Assembly (NCBI RefSeq): GCF_000146065.2
Contig: NC_020449.1
Coordinates: 1,898,654-1,962,653, forward strand
Reading direction: 5' to 3'
Length of the DNA: 64,000 nt
DNA from: Candidatus Cloacimonas acidaminovorans str. Evry
Lineage (GTDB): Bacteria > Cloacimonadota > Cloacimonadia > Cloacimonadales > Cloacimonadaceae
Shown: in pieces, positions 54,100-62,829 of the stretch
Layout: each line of letters opens with the position of its first letter
Numbering within the stretch: the stretch's first letter is position 1
The notes under the pieces: generated by a model
The model's database searches: none
What the model saw: only the letters and a program-made list of their open reading frames with translations
Told to the model about the DNA's origin: nothing
Made by a program: the position numbers and the translations under genes

Positions 54100-55649
54100 T
54101 GGCTTATGTTTTTACACCCTCACAAATGAAAACCCTGGATGAAAATACCATCAATTGTTTCGGCATCCCAGCTTCTATTCTAATGGAAAATGCCGGAAGG
54201 GGCTGTGCCGATTTTCTGATTAAGAACTATCCGGAAGAAACAAAAGGGGTTATTATTATCCTGCATGGTGAAGGAAATAACAGCGGAGATGGCTTTGTCC
54301 TTGCTCGTTGGCTCCAAAATTACGGAAAACAAGTCATTCTCTTACAAGTTCAGAAGGGAGAAATGACCGAAGAAACTCGCCACAATTTTAAACTTTGTAA
54401 AGCTCTAAAAATACCTACTTTTGAATTAAACAAGGAATATGATAACCTGGATATCTTAGAAAATGTACCAGGTGTTACAATGATTATTGATGCTGTCTTC
54501 GGAACGGGATTTAAGAGTAAATTGCCTTCATCTCTGAAAAAAATATTTCAAAGTGTTGATGATAACTCTGCTCTCAAAGTAGCTATTGATATACCTTCCG
54601 GACTAAATGGCGCAACTGGAGAAGGAGAAGATGCCTTTCGGGCAGATGTAACCTTAACCCTTCATTCTTATAAAATGGGGTTCTTTTTACGAGAAGGAAA
54701 AATTAAATGCGGAAAGGTCTATACTATCCCCATCGGAATTCCCGAGCATTATAACGATGCCTTTTTTACTCCGGCTATTTTTATTGATAATAAAACATTT
54801 CGCTTGCCCGAACGCTATTATTATGCTAACAAAAGCAACTACGGCAGGGTTTTTATAATCGGAGGAAGTTACGGTTTATTAGGTGCCGCAGCTTTGGCTA
54901 CAAGAGCTGCGCTACGTGCAGGAGCCGGTTTGGTCTATTTAATCAGTCGTGAGGAAAATAAGTATTTCTATAATGCCAATCCTGCGGAATTTTTATTTAT
55001 CGGTATCCCCAGAATTGAAGGAACATTAACTCCCGATCTCAAGTTATTTACTACCCTTTTTAAAACAGCCGATAGCGTTGTTATAGGTCCCGGCTTGGGA
55101 TTTGATAATTATGGCACCTATATGCTGGAATATATTTTAAGAACATCTACAGTTCCTACAGTTGTAGATGCCGATGCTCTACGCATAATTGCCAAAGACC
55201 CTTCTCTGCAACAATATCTTAAAAAACCTAATATCCTGCTGACACCTCATTTGGGAGAATTCTGCACCCTGACAGATATGGATATGGATAAACTGGTTAA
55301 AGATATTCCTACCGCCTTGGAAAATTATATTAAAAAGACCGGGGCAAAAGTCCTCCTGAAAAGCGATACTACAATCTTTAGCGACGGGAAAAGAATGTTT
55401 ATTAATATCAGTGGTAATGATGGACTTGCTACAGGCGGCAGCGGAGATGTTTTAGCCGGTATTATCGGTTCCTTTTGCGGACAAAAAATGGAACTGGGAG
55501 AAGCAGCTATCAATGCTTCTTTTATTATGGGTAAAACAGCTGAAGAACTTGCCAAACAACGCTATTTCCCTTCTATCCTTCCTACGGATATCATAGAAAA
55601 CCTGTTTATGCCCCTAAAAGATGAAAGTTTATCTTCTCCAGAAAGTTGA
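54099..55649 (+). CDS. nnr: Bifunctional NAD(P)H-hydrate epimerase / ADP-dependent dehydratase
   Basis: The 516-aa product joins two repair enzymes. Residues 1 to ~215 are the NnrE epimerase (MENAGRGCADFLI, GEGNNSGDGFVLARWL, DAVFGTGF). Residues ~230-510 are the NnrD dehydratase (NYGRVFIIGGSYGLLGAAAL, VVIGPGLGFDN, TPHLGEF, NISGNDGLATGGSGDVLAG). Together they restore hydrated NAD(P)H. The start overlaps the kinase stop by one base, with AAGGAG upstream. Confidence 0.96.
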   Translation: MAYVFTPSQMKTLDENTINCFGIPASILMENAGRGCADFLIKNYPEETKGVIIILHGEGNNSGDGFVLARWLQNYGKQVILLQVQKGEMTEETRHNFKLCKALKIPTFELNKEYDNLDILENVPGVTMIIDAVFGTGFKSKLPSSLKKIFQSVDDNSALKVAIDIPSGLNGATGEGEDAFRADVTLTLHSYKMGFFLREGKIKCGKVYTIPIGIPEHYNDAFFTPAIFIDNKTFRLPERYYYANKSNYGRVFIIGGSYGLLGAAALATRAALRAGAGLVYLISREENKYFYNANPAEFLFIGIPRIEGTLTPDLKLFTTLFKTADSVVIGPGLGFDNYGTYMLEYILRTSTVPTVVDADALRIIAKDPSLQQYLKKPNILLTPHLGEFCTLTDMDMDKLVKDIPTALENYIKKTGAKVLLKSDTTIFSDGKRMFINISGNDGLATGGSGDVLAGIIGSFCGQKMELGEAAINASFIMGKTAEELAKQRYFPSILPTDIIENLFMPLKDESLSSPES

Positions 55650-55963
55650 TGTTGAGTAATGACTAAGAATGAAGAAAGAAAAATGATTGAATTGATCCGG
55701 GAAATATGGACTATCAATAAGCCCAAAGATACGGTTTTATCCGTTCCTATACATTCCATTCCTGTCCCTATTAAGTCCGTTTCATCCGTGTAATCTGTGG
55801 TCTATTTTTTTTCGGTGTCCTCTGTGTTTTCCGTGTTTTCGGTGTAAACAAAATCTGCTTACTCTGCGTGAGCCAAAAAACCAATTTTACCATTTTGCTT
55901 GACACAAACAGCACTTTCATAGGTTGGTAACTAAATTGCAGATAACAAAAAGGATACTAATTG
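55650..55963. other. Intergenic region before lepB
   Basis: Contains a dispersed GTGTAATCTGTGG / TCGGTGTCCTCTGTG repeat tract (about 55785-55870). No gene is supported, although the frame after nnr stays open briefly. Confidence 0.55.
55899..55925 (+). promoter_or_regulatory. Predicted lepB promoter
   Basis: TTGACA (55899-55904) and TAGGTT (55920-55925) are 15 bases apart, about 40 bases before the start codon. Confidence 0.4.
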
Positions 55964-56890
55964 ATGAAGGAAAAAATCACTCCCAAGCGTGACAAAACAA
56001 AATCTGACAACCTGCCTTACACTTTAACTCCTCCTCCGGAGGGGAAAAAGTTTCATAAACGCAAACCCGGTTTGCAGGATTGGATGGAAGCAATTCTTTT
56101 TGCTTTTGTGGTAGCAATGATCATCCGCAATTACACTTTTGAAAATTTTCTGATCCCTTCTTCCTCAATGGAAAAAACGCTTTTAGTGGGTGATTACTTG
56201 ATTGCCAACAAAATAAAGTATTTTTTTAACGATCCCAAGCAAGGTGAAATAGTCACTTTTCGCTATCCTAAAATAGAAGAAGGCACTCCTGAACACGAAG
56301 ATTATAAAGATGATTTTATAAAAATCTTTCCCCCTATCTATATTAATAAAAGGCATAGTTTTGCTAAACATCCTTTCACTGCCTTTCATATCTGCTATTA
56401 TGCCCGCAGAAATGTAGTGAAAAGAGTTATCGGTATGCCTGGAGACATAGTTGAAATCAAAGACAAAATTGTTTATGTAAACGGTAAAGAATACACCGGC
56501 GGTTTTGAAAATTACGGTGTTGCCATTCCCAGTCCACCTGCCGCTCCGGAACGAATTGAATATTTTACCTATCCGGAAAACAGCTTTGATTATGTTTCAA
56601 TGAACCCTTGGTATGAACCCTACAGAGTAAAAATTGAAGGTGATTCTTCAGCTGTGCGGAAAATATTTAACCGTGACTGGTTTGGTCCTGTCAAAGTTCC
56701 GGAAAAGAGTTACTTTGTGATGGGTGATAATCGTGATGTTAGTGAAGATAGCCGTTATTGGGGTTTCCTGGAACGAAAATACATTACTGGAACTCCCTGG
56801 CTGATTTTCTTCAGTAGAGGTATTGAATTTAACAAACTCTATGACGAACCTCATATCCGATGGAACAGGATTTTCCGTCATCCCCGTTAG
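55964..56890 (+). CDS. lepB: Signal peptidase I
   Basis: The 308-aa product has an N-terminal TM helix (about 33-50). Box B carries the catalytic serine (LIPSSSMEKTLLVGDYLIANK). Box D carries the catalytic lysine (NVVKRVIGMPGD), and Box E is VMGDNRDVSEDSRYWGFL. It removes Sec signal peptides, such as those of the secreted proteins here. It is longer than the minimal family, with an insertion around residues 95-140 (KDDFIKIFPPIYINK). The end overlaps hemW by 31 bases. Confidence 0.96.
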   Translation: MKEKITPKRDKTKSDNLPYTLTPPPEGKKFHKRKPGLQDWMEAILFAFVVAMIIRNYTFENFLIPSSSMEKTLLVGDYLIANKIKYFFNDPKQGEIVTFRYPKIEEGTPEHEDYKDDFIKIFPPIYINKRHSFAKHPFTAFHICYYARRNVVKRVIGMPGDIVEIKDKIVYVNGKEYTGGFENYGVAIPSPPAAPERIEYFTYPENSFDYVSMNPWYEPYRVKIEGDSSAVRKIFNRDWFGPVKVPEKSYFVMGDNRDVSEDSRYWGFLERKYITGTPWLIFFSRGIEFNKLYDEPHIRWNRIFRHPR

Positions 56891-57984
56891 GACTGTATAT
56901 CCATATTCCTTTTTGTCTTAGCCGTTGCGGATATTGCAGTTTTTTCAATGTGCCTTATCGTAACAGTGTTTTAAATGAATATGTTGACTATCTGGAAAAG
57001 GAAAAATCCCTTTACCTCAATAAATTAAACCGTCCTTTAGCCACAATTTACTTTGGCGGTGGAACTCCTTCTTTGCTAAATGCTGAGCAAATTAGGCATA
57101 TTTTAAGCGGACTGAATATGCTTCCCGAGGCGGAAATTACTTTGGAAATCAATCCTTTACAAATAACCCCAACCTATCTGCAAGCACTTAAAACAACACC
57201 TATCAATCGGTTATCTATCGGACTCCAAAGTATGAATCAGGAAGAACTGAATTTTCTGGAAAGACATCATAAACCGGAACAAATTCAGGAAAAAATAGCT
57301 CTCTGCCGTCATTTTGGCTATGAAAATCTTTCCTTAGACCTGATTTACGGTTTGCCTTATAGCACTCTTCAGACCTTGCAAAGGACAGTGGAAAAATACT
57401 TGGAACTGAAACCGGAACATATTTCCTGCTACCTCTTAACTTTGGATGCGGATTGTAAACTGGCAAAAGAGAAAAATAATTTGCCCAATGAAGAAATTCA
57501 GGCAGAGCAATATGCTTTCCTTTGTAACTATTTGGAAAAAGAGGGCTATATACACTATGAAATTTCCAATTTTGCCCTTCCGGGTTATACCTCTCAACAC
57601 AACTTAAGATATTGGCATAATGATGATTACTTAGCTTTAGGTGCCTCTTCTGCAGGTTGGATTTCTCCTATTCGTTATCAAAATTCTGCAGACCTGAATC
57701 TCTATTATCAAAGCATAGAAAAAGGTGAAACATTCCCACAGAAAGAAGAACTTTCCCAGCAAAGAATAATTCAGGACTATCTTATGATGGGTTTGCGTTT
57801 AAAAGAAGGTATTGGTCTGGATGAATTTTACAACCGTTTCCAAGTTAAGCTTACCGAACTATATGGAGAAAGAATATTAAAACTGCAACAGATAGGAATG
57901 TTGAATTTAACAGAGCATAATTTGGAATTAACCGAAAAAGCATTATTTGTTTCCAACAGCGTTATCGGGGATTTAATTCTATGA
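56860..57984 (+). CDS. hemW: Radical SAM HemW-like protein
   Basis: The 374-aa product starts inside lepB. The radical-SAM cluster motif is the HemW-type C-x3-C-x2-C in FCLSRCGYCSFF. IYFGGGTPSLL, ITLEINPLQ (usual NP), RLSIGLQSMNQEELNFLERHH and DLIYGLPY follow, and the C-terminal HemW domain (QDYLMMGLRLKEGIGLDEF) is present. HemW is a heme-binding chaperone, often misnamed coproporphyrinogen III oxidase. The stop overlaps the next start (ATGA). Confidence 0.92.
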   Translation: MEQDFPSSPLGLYIHIPFCLSRCGYCSFFNVPYRNSVLNEYVDYLEKEKSLYLNKLNRPLATIYFGGGTPSLLNAEQIRHILSGLNMLPEAEITLEINPLQITPTYLQALKTTPINRLSIGLQSMNQEELNFLERHHKPEQIQEKIALCRHFGYENLSLDLIYGLPYSTLQTLQRTVEKYLELKPEHISCYLLTLDADCKLAKEKNNLPNEEIQAEQYAFLCNYLEKEGYIHYEISNFALPGYTSQHNLRYWHNDDYLALGASSAGWISPIRYQNSADLNLYYQSIEKGETFPQKEELSQQRIIQDYLMMGLRLKEGIGLDEFYNRFQVKLTELYGERILKLQQIGMLNLTEHNLELTEKALFVSNSVIGDLIL

Positions 57985-58694
57985 ACTTGAAGGAATTGCG
58001 TTTATTTCTCAGAGAGCTAATTCAGGACAGTGAATTTGCTGATAAAAGTTATTTTGCCGGTGGATGCGTTAGGGACTTTATCTTAGACCCTGATGCAACC
58101 CTAAAAGGTGATGTAGATATCTGTGTGGAACTTCCTGAAGGAGGAATTGCCCTTGCCCAATATTTGCAGAACCGATTGCAGGCAAGTGAATTAGTGATTC
58201 ATAAAAGTTTCGGAACTGCCTCCTTACTCTATAAAAACTTGCAACTGGAATTTGTGGCTACCCGCAAAGAACAATATTTCCCCAATAACCGCTATCCGAA
58301 AGTGGAATTTGGAACTTTAGTAGATGATGTTCTCAGAAGGGATTTTACTATCAATGCTTTGCTGATGGCTATTACAACAGGTGAAATTTTGGATTTATGC
58401 CAAAAAGGACTGAATGATTTGCAACAGGGAATTATCCGCACCGTAAAAGACCCGAACTTAAGTTTTACGGAAGACCCTTTAAGGATGCTGAGAGCCCTGC
58501 AATTTGCTATGCGCTTTAATTTTTCTATTGAAGAAAAGACCTTTAAGGCAATGCGGAAAAACGCTCCTGCCTTAAAAATTCTTTCCCATAGAGCTATTCA
58601 AAACGAACTGCAAAAAATTCCGGAAAGCCAAAAAAGCAAAGCTAAACAGCTGATTGCTAACCTTGGATGGGAAATAATATTGCCTCTATTTTGA
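57981..58694 (+). CDS. Short class II tRNA nucleotidyltransferase / poly(A) polymerase-type protein
   Basis: The 237-aa product has the class II nucleotidyltransferase head: FAGGCVRDFIL, the catalytic pair in KGDVDICVEL, the RRDFTINALLMAI motif, and the neck EDPLRMLRALQFAMRFNFSIEE. It ends soon after the neck, while CCA-adding enzymes are usually 400 residues or more, so body and tail domains are reduced. It could be a CC- or A-adding enzyme or a minimal form. No frameshifted remainder is visible downstream. tRNA-Asn here encodes its own CCA, so repair may suffice. Confidence 0.82.
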   Translation: MNLKELRLFLRELIQDSEFADKSYFAGGCVRDFILDPDATLKGDVDICVELPEGGIALAQYLQNRLQASELVIHKSFGTASLLYKNLQLEFVATRKEQYFPNNRYPKVEFGTLVDDVLRRDFTINALLMAITTGEILDLCQKGLNDLQQGIIRTVKDPNLSFTEDPLRMLRALQFAMRFNFSIEEKTFKAMRKNAPALKILSHRAIQNELQKIPESQKSKAKQLIANLGWEIILPLF

Positions 58695-58749
58695 ATTTAC
58701 CGTAATATTATTAAAACTGATCTGGATTTCTGCTTTTGCAGGGATGCTA

Positions 58750-58783
58750 AATGGCTTTTATTTAAGAAATATAAAAAGCCATT
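58750..58783. terminator. Bidirectional terminator between the tRNA nucleotidyltransferase and flippase genes
   Basis: AATGGCTTTTAT pairs with ATAAAAAGCCATT around a short AT loop. Both strands give A/T runs, fitting the convergent genes on either side. Confidence 0.65.
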
Positions 58784-58816
58784 CTTCTCGGTGTTCTCAG
58801 TGTAAATAAACTCGGG

Positions 58817-60244
58817 CTACTTTTTTATCAGAGACAGCACTTCTTTCAGTGTATCCCTTTCTGCTATCCAAAGATATATTCCGTAACCTATAAGCACAAC
58901 CAGCGGAAAAACAATAGAGAATTTCCCCATATACAGGCATCCCAACGCAAGCACAAGCAACACAGGAAGATAAGTTAAAATATCAATAGTTATCTGCCAT
59001 AAATCCGCTTTTAACAAAGCTAAGGACATATAGTAAAAAGCAAAGTGCATAACTGCACTAACTAAACAAAACAGCAGGATAGCAAAGGCAAAACTTACCT
59101 GCAAACCCAAATACAGAACTAAAATACGCAAACCAAGAGTAATTATATTCCACAGCAATTCCCATTGCGGTTTGCGGCAAATAAATGGTATTCCGCTAAT
59201 CGGATTATGCAGCATACTGGTTCCATAATAGATTACCAAATAAAGAATTAACGGCATTGCCGCCAGCCATTTATCACCCCAAATTACAGGAACAAGATAC
59301 TGTAAAAGAAGAGCATAAACAATCAAAGCAGGAATGCCTATTTTTAAAACCAGAGAAGTATAATGCCTTATTCCTACAACACTTGCGGACTTTTCACTCT
59401 GAGCTAAAACCGGAAAGAAAACCTGAGCAAAAGAGGTATTCAACATCCCTACGGGAATAGCAATCAATTGTGAAGCAAAGAAATAAACACCCATTAAAGC
59501 CGGTTCCACCAAAGTCCCCAAAAAAAGAATTGGAGCATTGATAGAATATGCCTGCAACAGGTCTATGGCATTAACCATAAGCAGGAAATTACTATTACGG
59601 GAAAAAAGTGCAAGCGTCTTTTTCAGCCACTTAAAGCTAAAAACCCTTTTCAGTAAAGATAGAGGCAAGCGCGGCAGTTTAACACACAGATAAACTAATT
59701 CAGCCAGATTACCTATATAAAATAGCACAATAAACAACCAAGCATAACGCCAAAAATAGATAAGTGCAAGGCAAAGAACAGAATAGATAATAACATTTAT
59801 CGTTTCTGCCAAAGCCAGGTCTTTAAACTGAAACTTCTTTTGCGCATAAACACGCACAATCCTACGCAGAGATTCAATAAAAATCAAACCTCCGCCATAA
59901 GAAAGAACTTTGCCCAGTTCTGCACTATGATAATAGGCACCAATGTTTTTACCAAAAACAGCCAATAAAACAGTTATAATAGCAGAAACAAGAAGTCCCG
60001 TCTGCAAAAGAGCCAGAAAATTTACCCTTTCTTTTTGTCTGGAAACAAGATACAGATAATCCAACCCCAAATGAGTAACATAAGTTAGCAATGCCAAAAT
60101 AGCGGAAAAACTGCGGTAAATGCCAAAATCAGTTTGAGTTAGCCATTTTGCCAGAAAGATAAAAAGGATTAAACTAATAGCTCTTCTTAAAATAGTTGTA
60201 GAAAGAGTCCAGCGAATGCCTGAAATCACTGTTTTTGTGTGCAT
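58817..60244 (-). CDS. Polysaccharide (O-antigen) flippase, Wzx/MATE-like
   Basis: The 475-aa product has about 12-14 TM helices and the polysaccharide-export start SGIRWTLSTTILRRAISLILFIFLAKWLTQTDFGIYRS (split: WTLSTTILRRAISLI then TDFGIYRSFSAIL). The paired central motif is GVYFFASQLIAIPVGMLNTSFAQVFFPVLAQ. It probably flips lipid-linked sugar repeats to the periplasm, working with the Wzz- and WaaL-like proteins at 49-52 kb. It is the last gene of a minus-strand run starting at 62758. Confidence 0.88.
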   Translation of the reverse strand: MHTKTVISGIRWTLSTTILRRAISLILFIFLAKWLTQTDFGIYRSFSAILALLTYVTHLGLDYLYLVSRQKERVNFLALLQTGLLVSAIITVLLAVFGKNIGAYYHSAELGKVLSYGGGLIFIESLRRIVRVYAQKKFQFKDLALAETINVIIYSVLCLALIYFWRYAWLFIVLFYIGNLAELVYLCVKLPRLPLSLLKRVFSFKWLKKTLALFSRNSNFLLMVNAIDLLQAYSINAPILFLGTLVEPALMGVYFFASQLIAIPVGMLNTSFAQVFFPVLAQSEKSASVVGIRHYTSLVLKIGIPALIVYALLLQYLVPVIWGDKWLAAMPLILYLVIYYGTSMLHNPISGIPFICRKPQWELLWNIITLGLRILVLYLGLQVSFAFAILLFCLVSAVMHFAFYYMSLALLKADLWQITIDILTYLPVLLVLALGCLYMGKFSIVFPLVVLIGYGIYLWIAERDTLKEVLSLIKK

Positions 60245-60253
60245 TTGCCTCTG

Positions 60254-61270
60254 TTAAAAAATCTCTGTCTGCGCGGAGGCAGGAGTTAAACCTAAGTGCT
60301 TGTATGCTTTGAAAGTAACTTTTCTGCCCTGGGGACTGCGTTCCAGAAAACCCTGCTGCACCAAATAGGGTTCAAAAATTTCTTCTATGGTTCCGGAATC
60401 TTCTCCAATGGCAGTAGCGATTGTTTTAATGCCTACAGGGCCTCCATTATAATTTTCAATAATCGTCGTTAAAATGCGTTTATCCATTTCATCCAAGCCG
60501 GCATTATCCACCTGCAGCATTTGTAAAGCAGACAAAGCAATATCTAAAGTTATAATTCCTTCCCCTTTTATTTGAGCATAATCTCGCACTCTTCTAAGTA
60601 AACGATTAGCAATACGAGGAGTGCCTCTACTGCGTCTGGCAATTTCTTGAACGCCATCATCTTCCGTTGGAATATTTAACAAGCGTGCACTTCGGCGAAT
60701 AATTTGGGCAATGGACTCCTGATCGTAATAATCCAAACGCAGAATAATACCAAATCTATCACGCAGAGGAGGAGTAAGCAAACCCGCTCTGGTAGTAGCT
60801 CCAACAAGAGTAAAATGTTCCAGAGGAATTTTTAAGGTGCGGGAATTGGGACCGCTATCCAGAATGATTTCCATTTCAAAATCCTCCATAGCGGGATAGA
60901 TATATTCTTCAATAATATGGGAGAGACGATGAATTTCATCTATGAACAGTGTTTCGTGACGCTGGAGATTAGTTAAAATGCCTGCTAAATCCGAGGGTTT
61001 TTCAATAACCGGACCACTGGAAACAGTTATATTAACTCCCATTTCGCGAGCAATAATTCCTGCCAGGGTTGTTTTTCCCAAGCCAGGAGGCCCGTATAAA
61101 AGGATATGATCAAGCGATTCCCCACGCAGTTTGGCTGCCTTAATACTGATATCCAAAAGTTCCTTGATATGAGTTTGCCCGATAAATTCCTTTAAGGTTC
61201 TGGGACGTAGGGCTCTATCCAGCTCTACATCTTCATTTAATTTATCGGGATTATTGATTCTTTCCAGCAT
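60254..61270 (-). CDS. ruvB: Holliday junction branch-migration ATPase RuvB
   Basis: The 338-aa product is a full RuvB: RPRTLKEFIGQ, Walker A YGPPGLGKTTLAGI, Walker B LFIDEIHRL, sensor GATTRAGLLTPPLRDRFG, arginine finger region, and the C-terminal winged helix (GPVGIKTIATAIGEDSGTIEE, GFLERSPQGRKV). It drives Holliday-junction branch migration with RuvA, which is not in this window. It lies nine bases before the flippase gene. Confidence 0.98.
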   Translation of the reverse strand: MLERINNPDKLNEDVELDRALRPRTLKEFIGQTHIKELLDISIKAAKLRGESLDHILLYGPPGLGKTTLAGIIAREMGVNITVSSGPVIEKPSDLAGILTNLQRHETLFIDEIHRLSHIIEEYIYPAMEDFEMEIILDSGPNSRTLKIPLEHFTLVGATTRAGLLTPPLRDRFGIILRLDYYDQESIAQIIRRSARLLNIPTEDDGVQEIARRSRGTPRIANRLLRRVRDYAQIKGEGIITLDIALSALQMLQVDNAGLDEMDKRILTTIIENYNGGPVGIKTIATAIGEDSGTIEEIFEPYLVQQGFLERSPQGRKVTFKAYKHLGLTPASAQTEIF

Positions 61271-61289
61271 TAGTTACCTGTTATTTTCG

Positions 61290-62006
61290 CTATTTCAGCA
61301 ATCCCAAAATTTTCATAACTTCCAGTCGCCAAACCATCCAGGCAGCTTCCCAAACGATTTTTCGGCTCATTTTAGAGACGCCGTTTTTGCGTTCCGTAAA
61401 GACAATTGGGATTTCTTTGATGTGAAAACCTTTCACCCAAGCTCTAAAATTCATTTCTATCTGAAAGGCATATCCATCGGAGAGGATTTTATCCAAATCA
61501 ATATTTTCCAGAACCTTACGCTGAAAACATTTGAATCCGCTGGTTGGGTCTTTAACAGGCATCCTGGTAATTGTGCGGACATATTTACTGGCAAAGTAAC
61601 TGATTAGCAATCTTTTGATAGGCCAGTGAATAATATTTACACCTTCACAATAGCGACTACCAATTACTAAATCGTATTTTTTGGCAGCATTTAGCAAGAG
61701 AGGAATATCTTCAGGATTATGAGAAAAATCGGCATCCATCTCCATAATGTAATCATAGTCCCTTTCCAACGCGTATTTAAAACCTGTAACATAAGCAGAA
61801 CCAAGACCCATTTTTCCTGGACGCTCCAGTAAATGAATGCGGGGTTCGGAACTTTGCATAAATTTAACTCTTAACGCAGTGCCATCTGGAGAGTTATCAT
61901 CAATCACCAGCACTTCAATTGTTTCGCTTTTGGCTAAAACCTGTTCCAAGAGCTTTTCAATATTGTCTATTTCGTTATAAGTTGGTATAATTATTAGTGT
62001 TTTCAT
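61290..62006 (-). CDS. Family 2 glycosyltransferase (polyprenol-phosphate mannosyltransferase-like)
   Basis: The 238-aa product lacks TM helices. It carries the GT-A motifs of the Dpm1 group: LIIIPTYNEIDNIEKLLEQV, VLVIDDNSPDGTAL, MEMDADFSHNPEDIP (metal-binding DxD equivalent), VIGSRYCEGV, RMPVKDPTSGFKCFQR and FTERKNGVSKMS. Such enzymes move a sugar from its nucleotide to polyprenyl phosphate. Its start overlaps the stop of the upstream acyltransferase gene by four bases. Confidence 0.92.
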   Translation of the reverse strand: MKTLIIIPTYNEIDNIEKLLEQVLAKSETIEVLVIDDNSPDGTALRVKFMQSSEPRIHLLERPGKMGLGSAYVTGFKYALERDYDYIMEMDADFSHNPEDIPLLLNAAKKYDLVIGSRYCEGVNIIHWPIKRLLISYFASKYVRTITRMPVKDPTSGFKCFQRKVLENIDLDKILSDGYAFQIEMNFRAWVKGFHIKEIPIVFTERKNGVSKMSRKIVWEAAWMVWRLEVMKILGLLK

Positions 62007-62758
62007 TGTTTATCCAGATTATTTTCCAGCAATTGGGGTTCGGGAACTTCGCTAAATGGCTTTGCCGGATTTCCTGCCACGATTGTTTTAGCGGGAACAT
62101 CTTTGGTAACAACCGCTCCCCCTGCAACAGTTCCATCACTATGAATTGTCTTTCCTGGCAGGATTGTAGCGTTAACTCCTATCCTGGAACCAGTCATCAT
62201 CGTTACTCCTTTGAAATGTTTAAAGCGTTCTTTATCGCGACCCATATAATTATCGTTACTTGTTGCTACACAAGGAGCTATAAAACAATAGTCACCAATT
62301 TCCGAATAGGCAGTAACATAGCAGTTTGTTTCCAGTTTATTTCTGTTGCCTATATGCACAAAGTTCTCAATTGTAACATTTCTGCCGACTATGTTTAAAT
62401 CGCCTAAAGTAACATTTTCCCGAATAGTTGCCAGATCAGCAATCAAATTACGGTTACCGATTGTGCATTGACAATAAATAATTACATTGCTGCCAATCTG
62501 GCAAAAATCCCCTATTTCTGTGCCTTTCAGGTCTGTTGGCACTTTAAAAATACTGCGTGGAGAGGAAAGCGGTTTTTTGCCAATTATGGTTCCATCATCT
62601 ATCCGGCAGGCATTTCCGATTTTTGTATCCGGATGAATAATAACATTATGCCCTATCAGACAGTCATTTCCAATCTGGACTCCTGCCATAATAACGACAT
62701 TATTGCCCAAGGTTACATTCATTCCAATTTTAGCACTTTCGTCAATAAACCGGTTCAT
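62003..62758 (-). CDS. Left-handed beta-helix (hexapeptide) acyltransferase, LpxA/LpxD-like
   Basis: The 251-aa product is built of hexapeptide repeats from residue 5 to about 140 (IGMNVTLGNNVVIMAGVQIG and onward). A histidine-bearing segment NFVHIGNRNKLETNC and a second block (MTGSRIGVNATILPGKTIHSDGTVAGGAVVTKDVPAKTIVAGNPAK) follow. Its size approaches LpxA (about 260), but the C-terminal pattern is that of sugar O/N-acetyltransferases, so lipid A synthesis is not established. Its stop overlaps the glycosyltransferase start. Confidence 0.85.
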   Translation of the reverse strand: MNRFIDESAKIGMNVTLGNNVVIMAGVQIGNDCLIGHNVIIHPDTKIGNACRIDDGTIIGKKPLSSPRSIFKVPTDLKGTEIGDFCQIGSNVIIYCQCTIGNRNLIADLATIRENVTLGDLNIVGRNVTIENFVHIGNRNKLETNCYVTAYSEIGDYCFIAPCVATSNDNYMGRDKERFKHFKGVTMMTGSRIGVNATILPGKTIHSDGTVAGGAVVTKDVPAKTIVAGNPAKPFSEVPEPQLLENNLDKQ

Positions 62759-62829
62759 TCGTCCTCCCTTTTTTTACTTAATACCATTTTTTGCTTGATA
62801 AGTTTTAAGGCAAGAAAAAAAATGGATTT

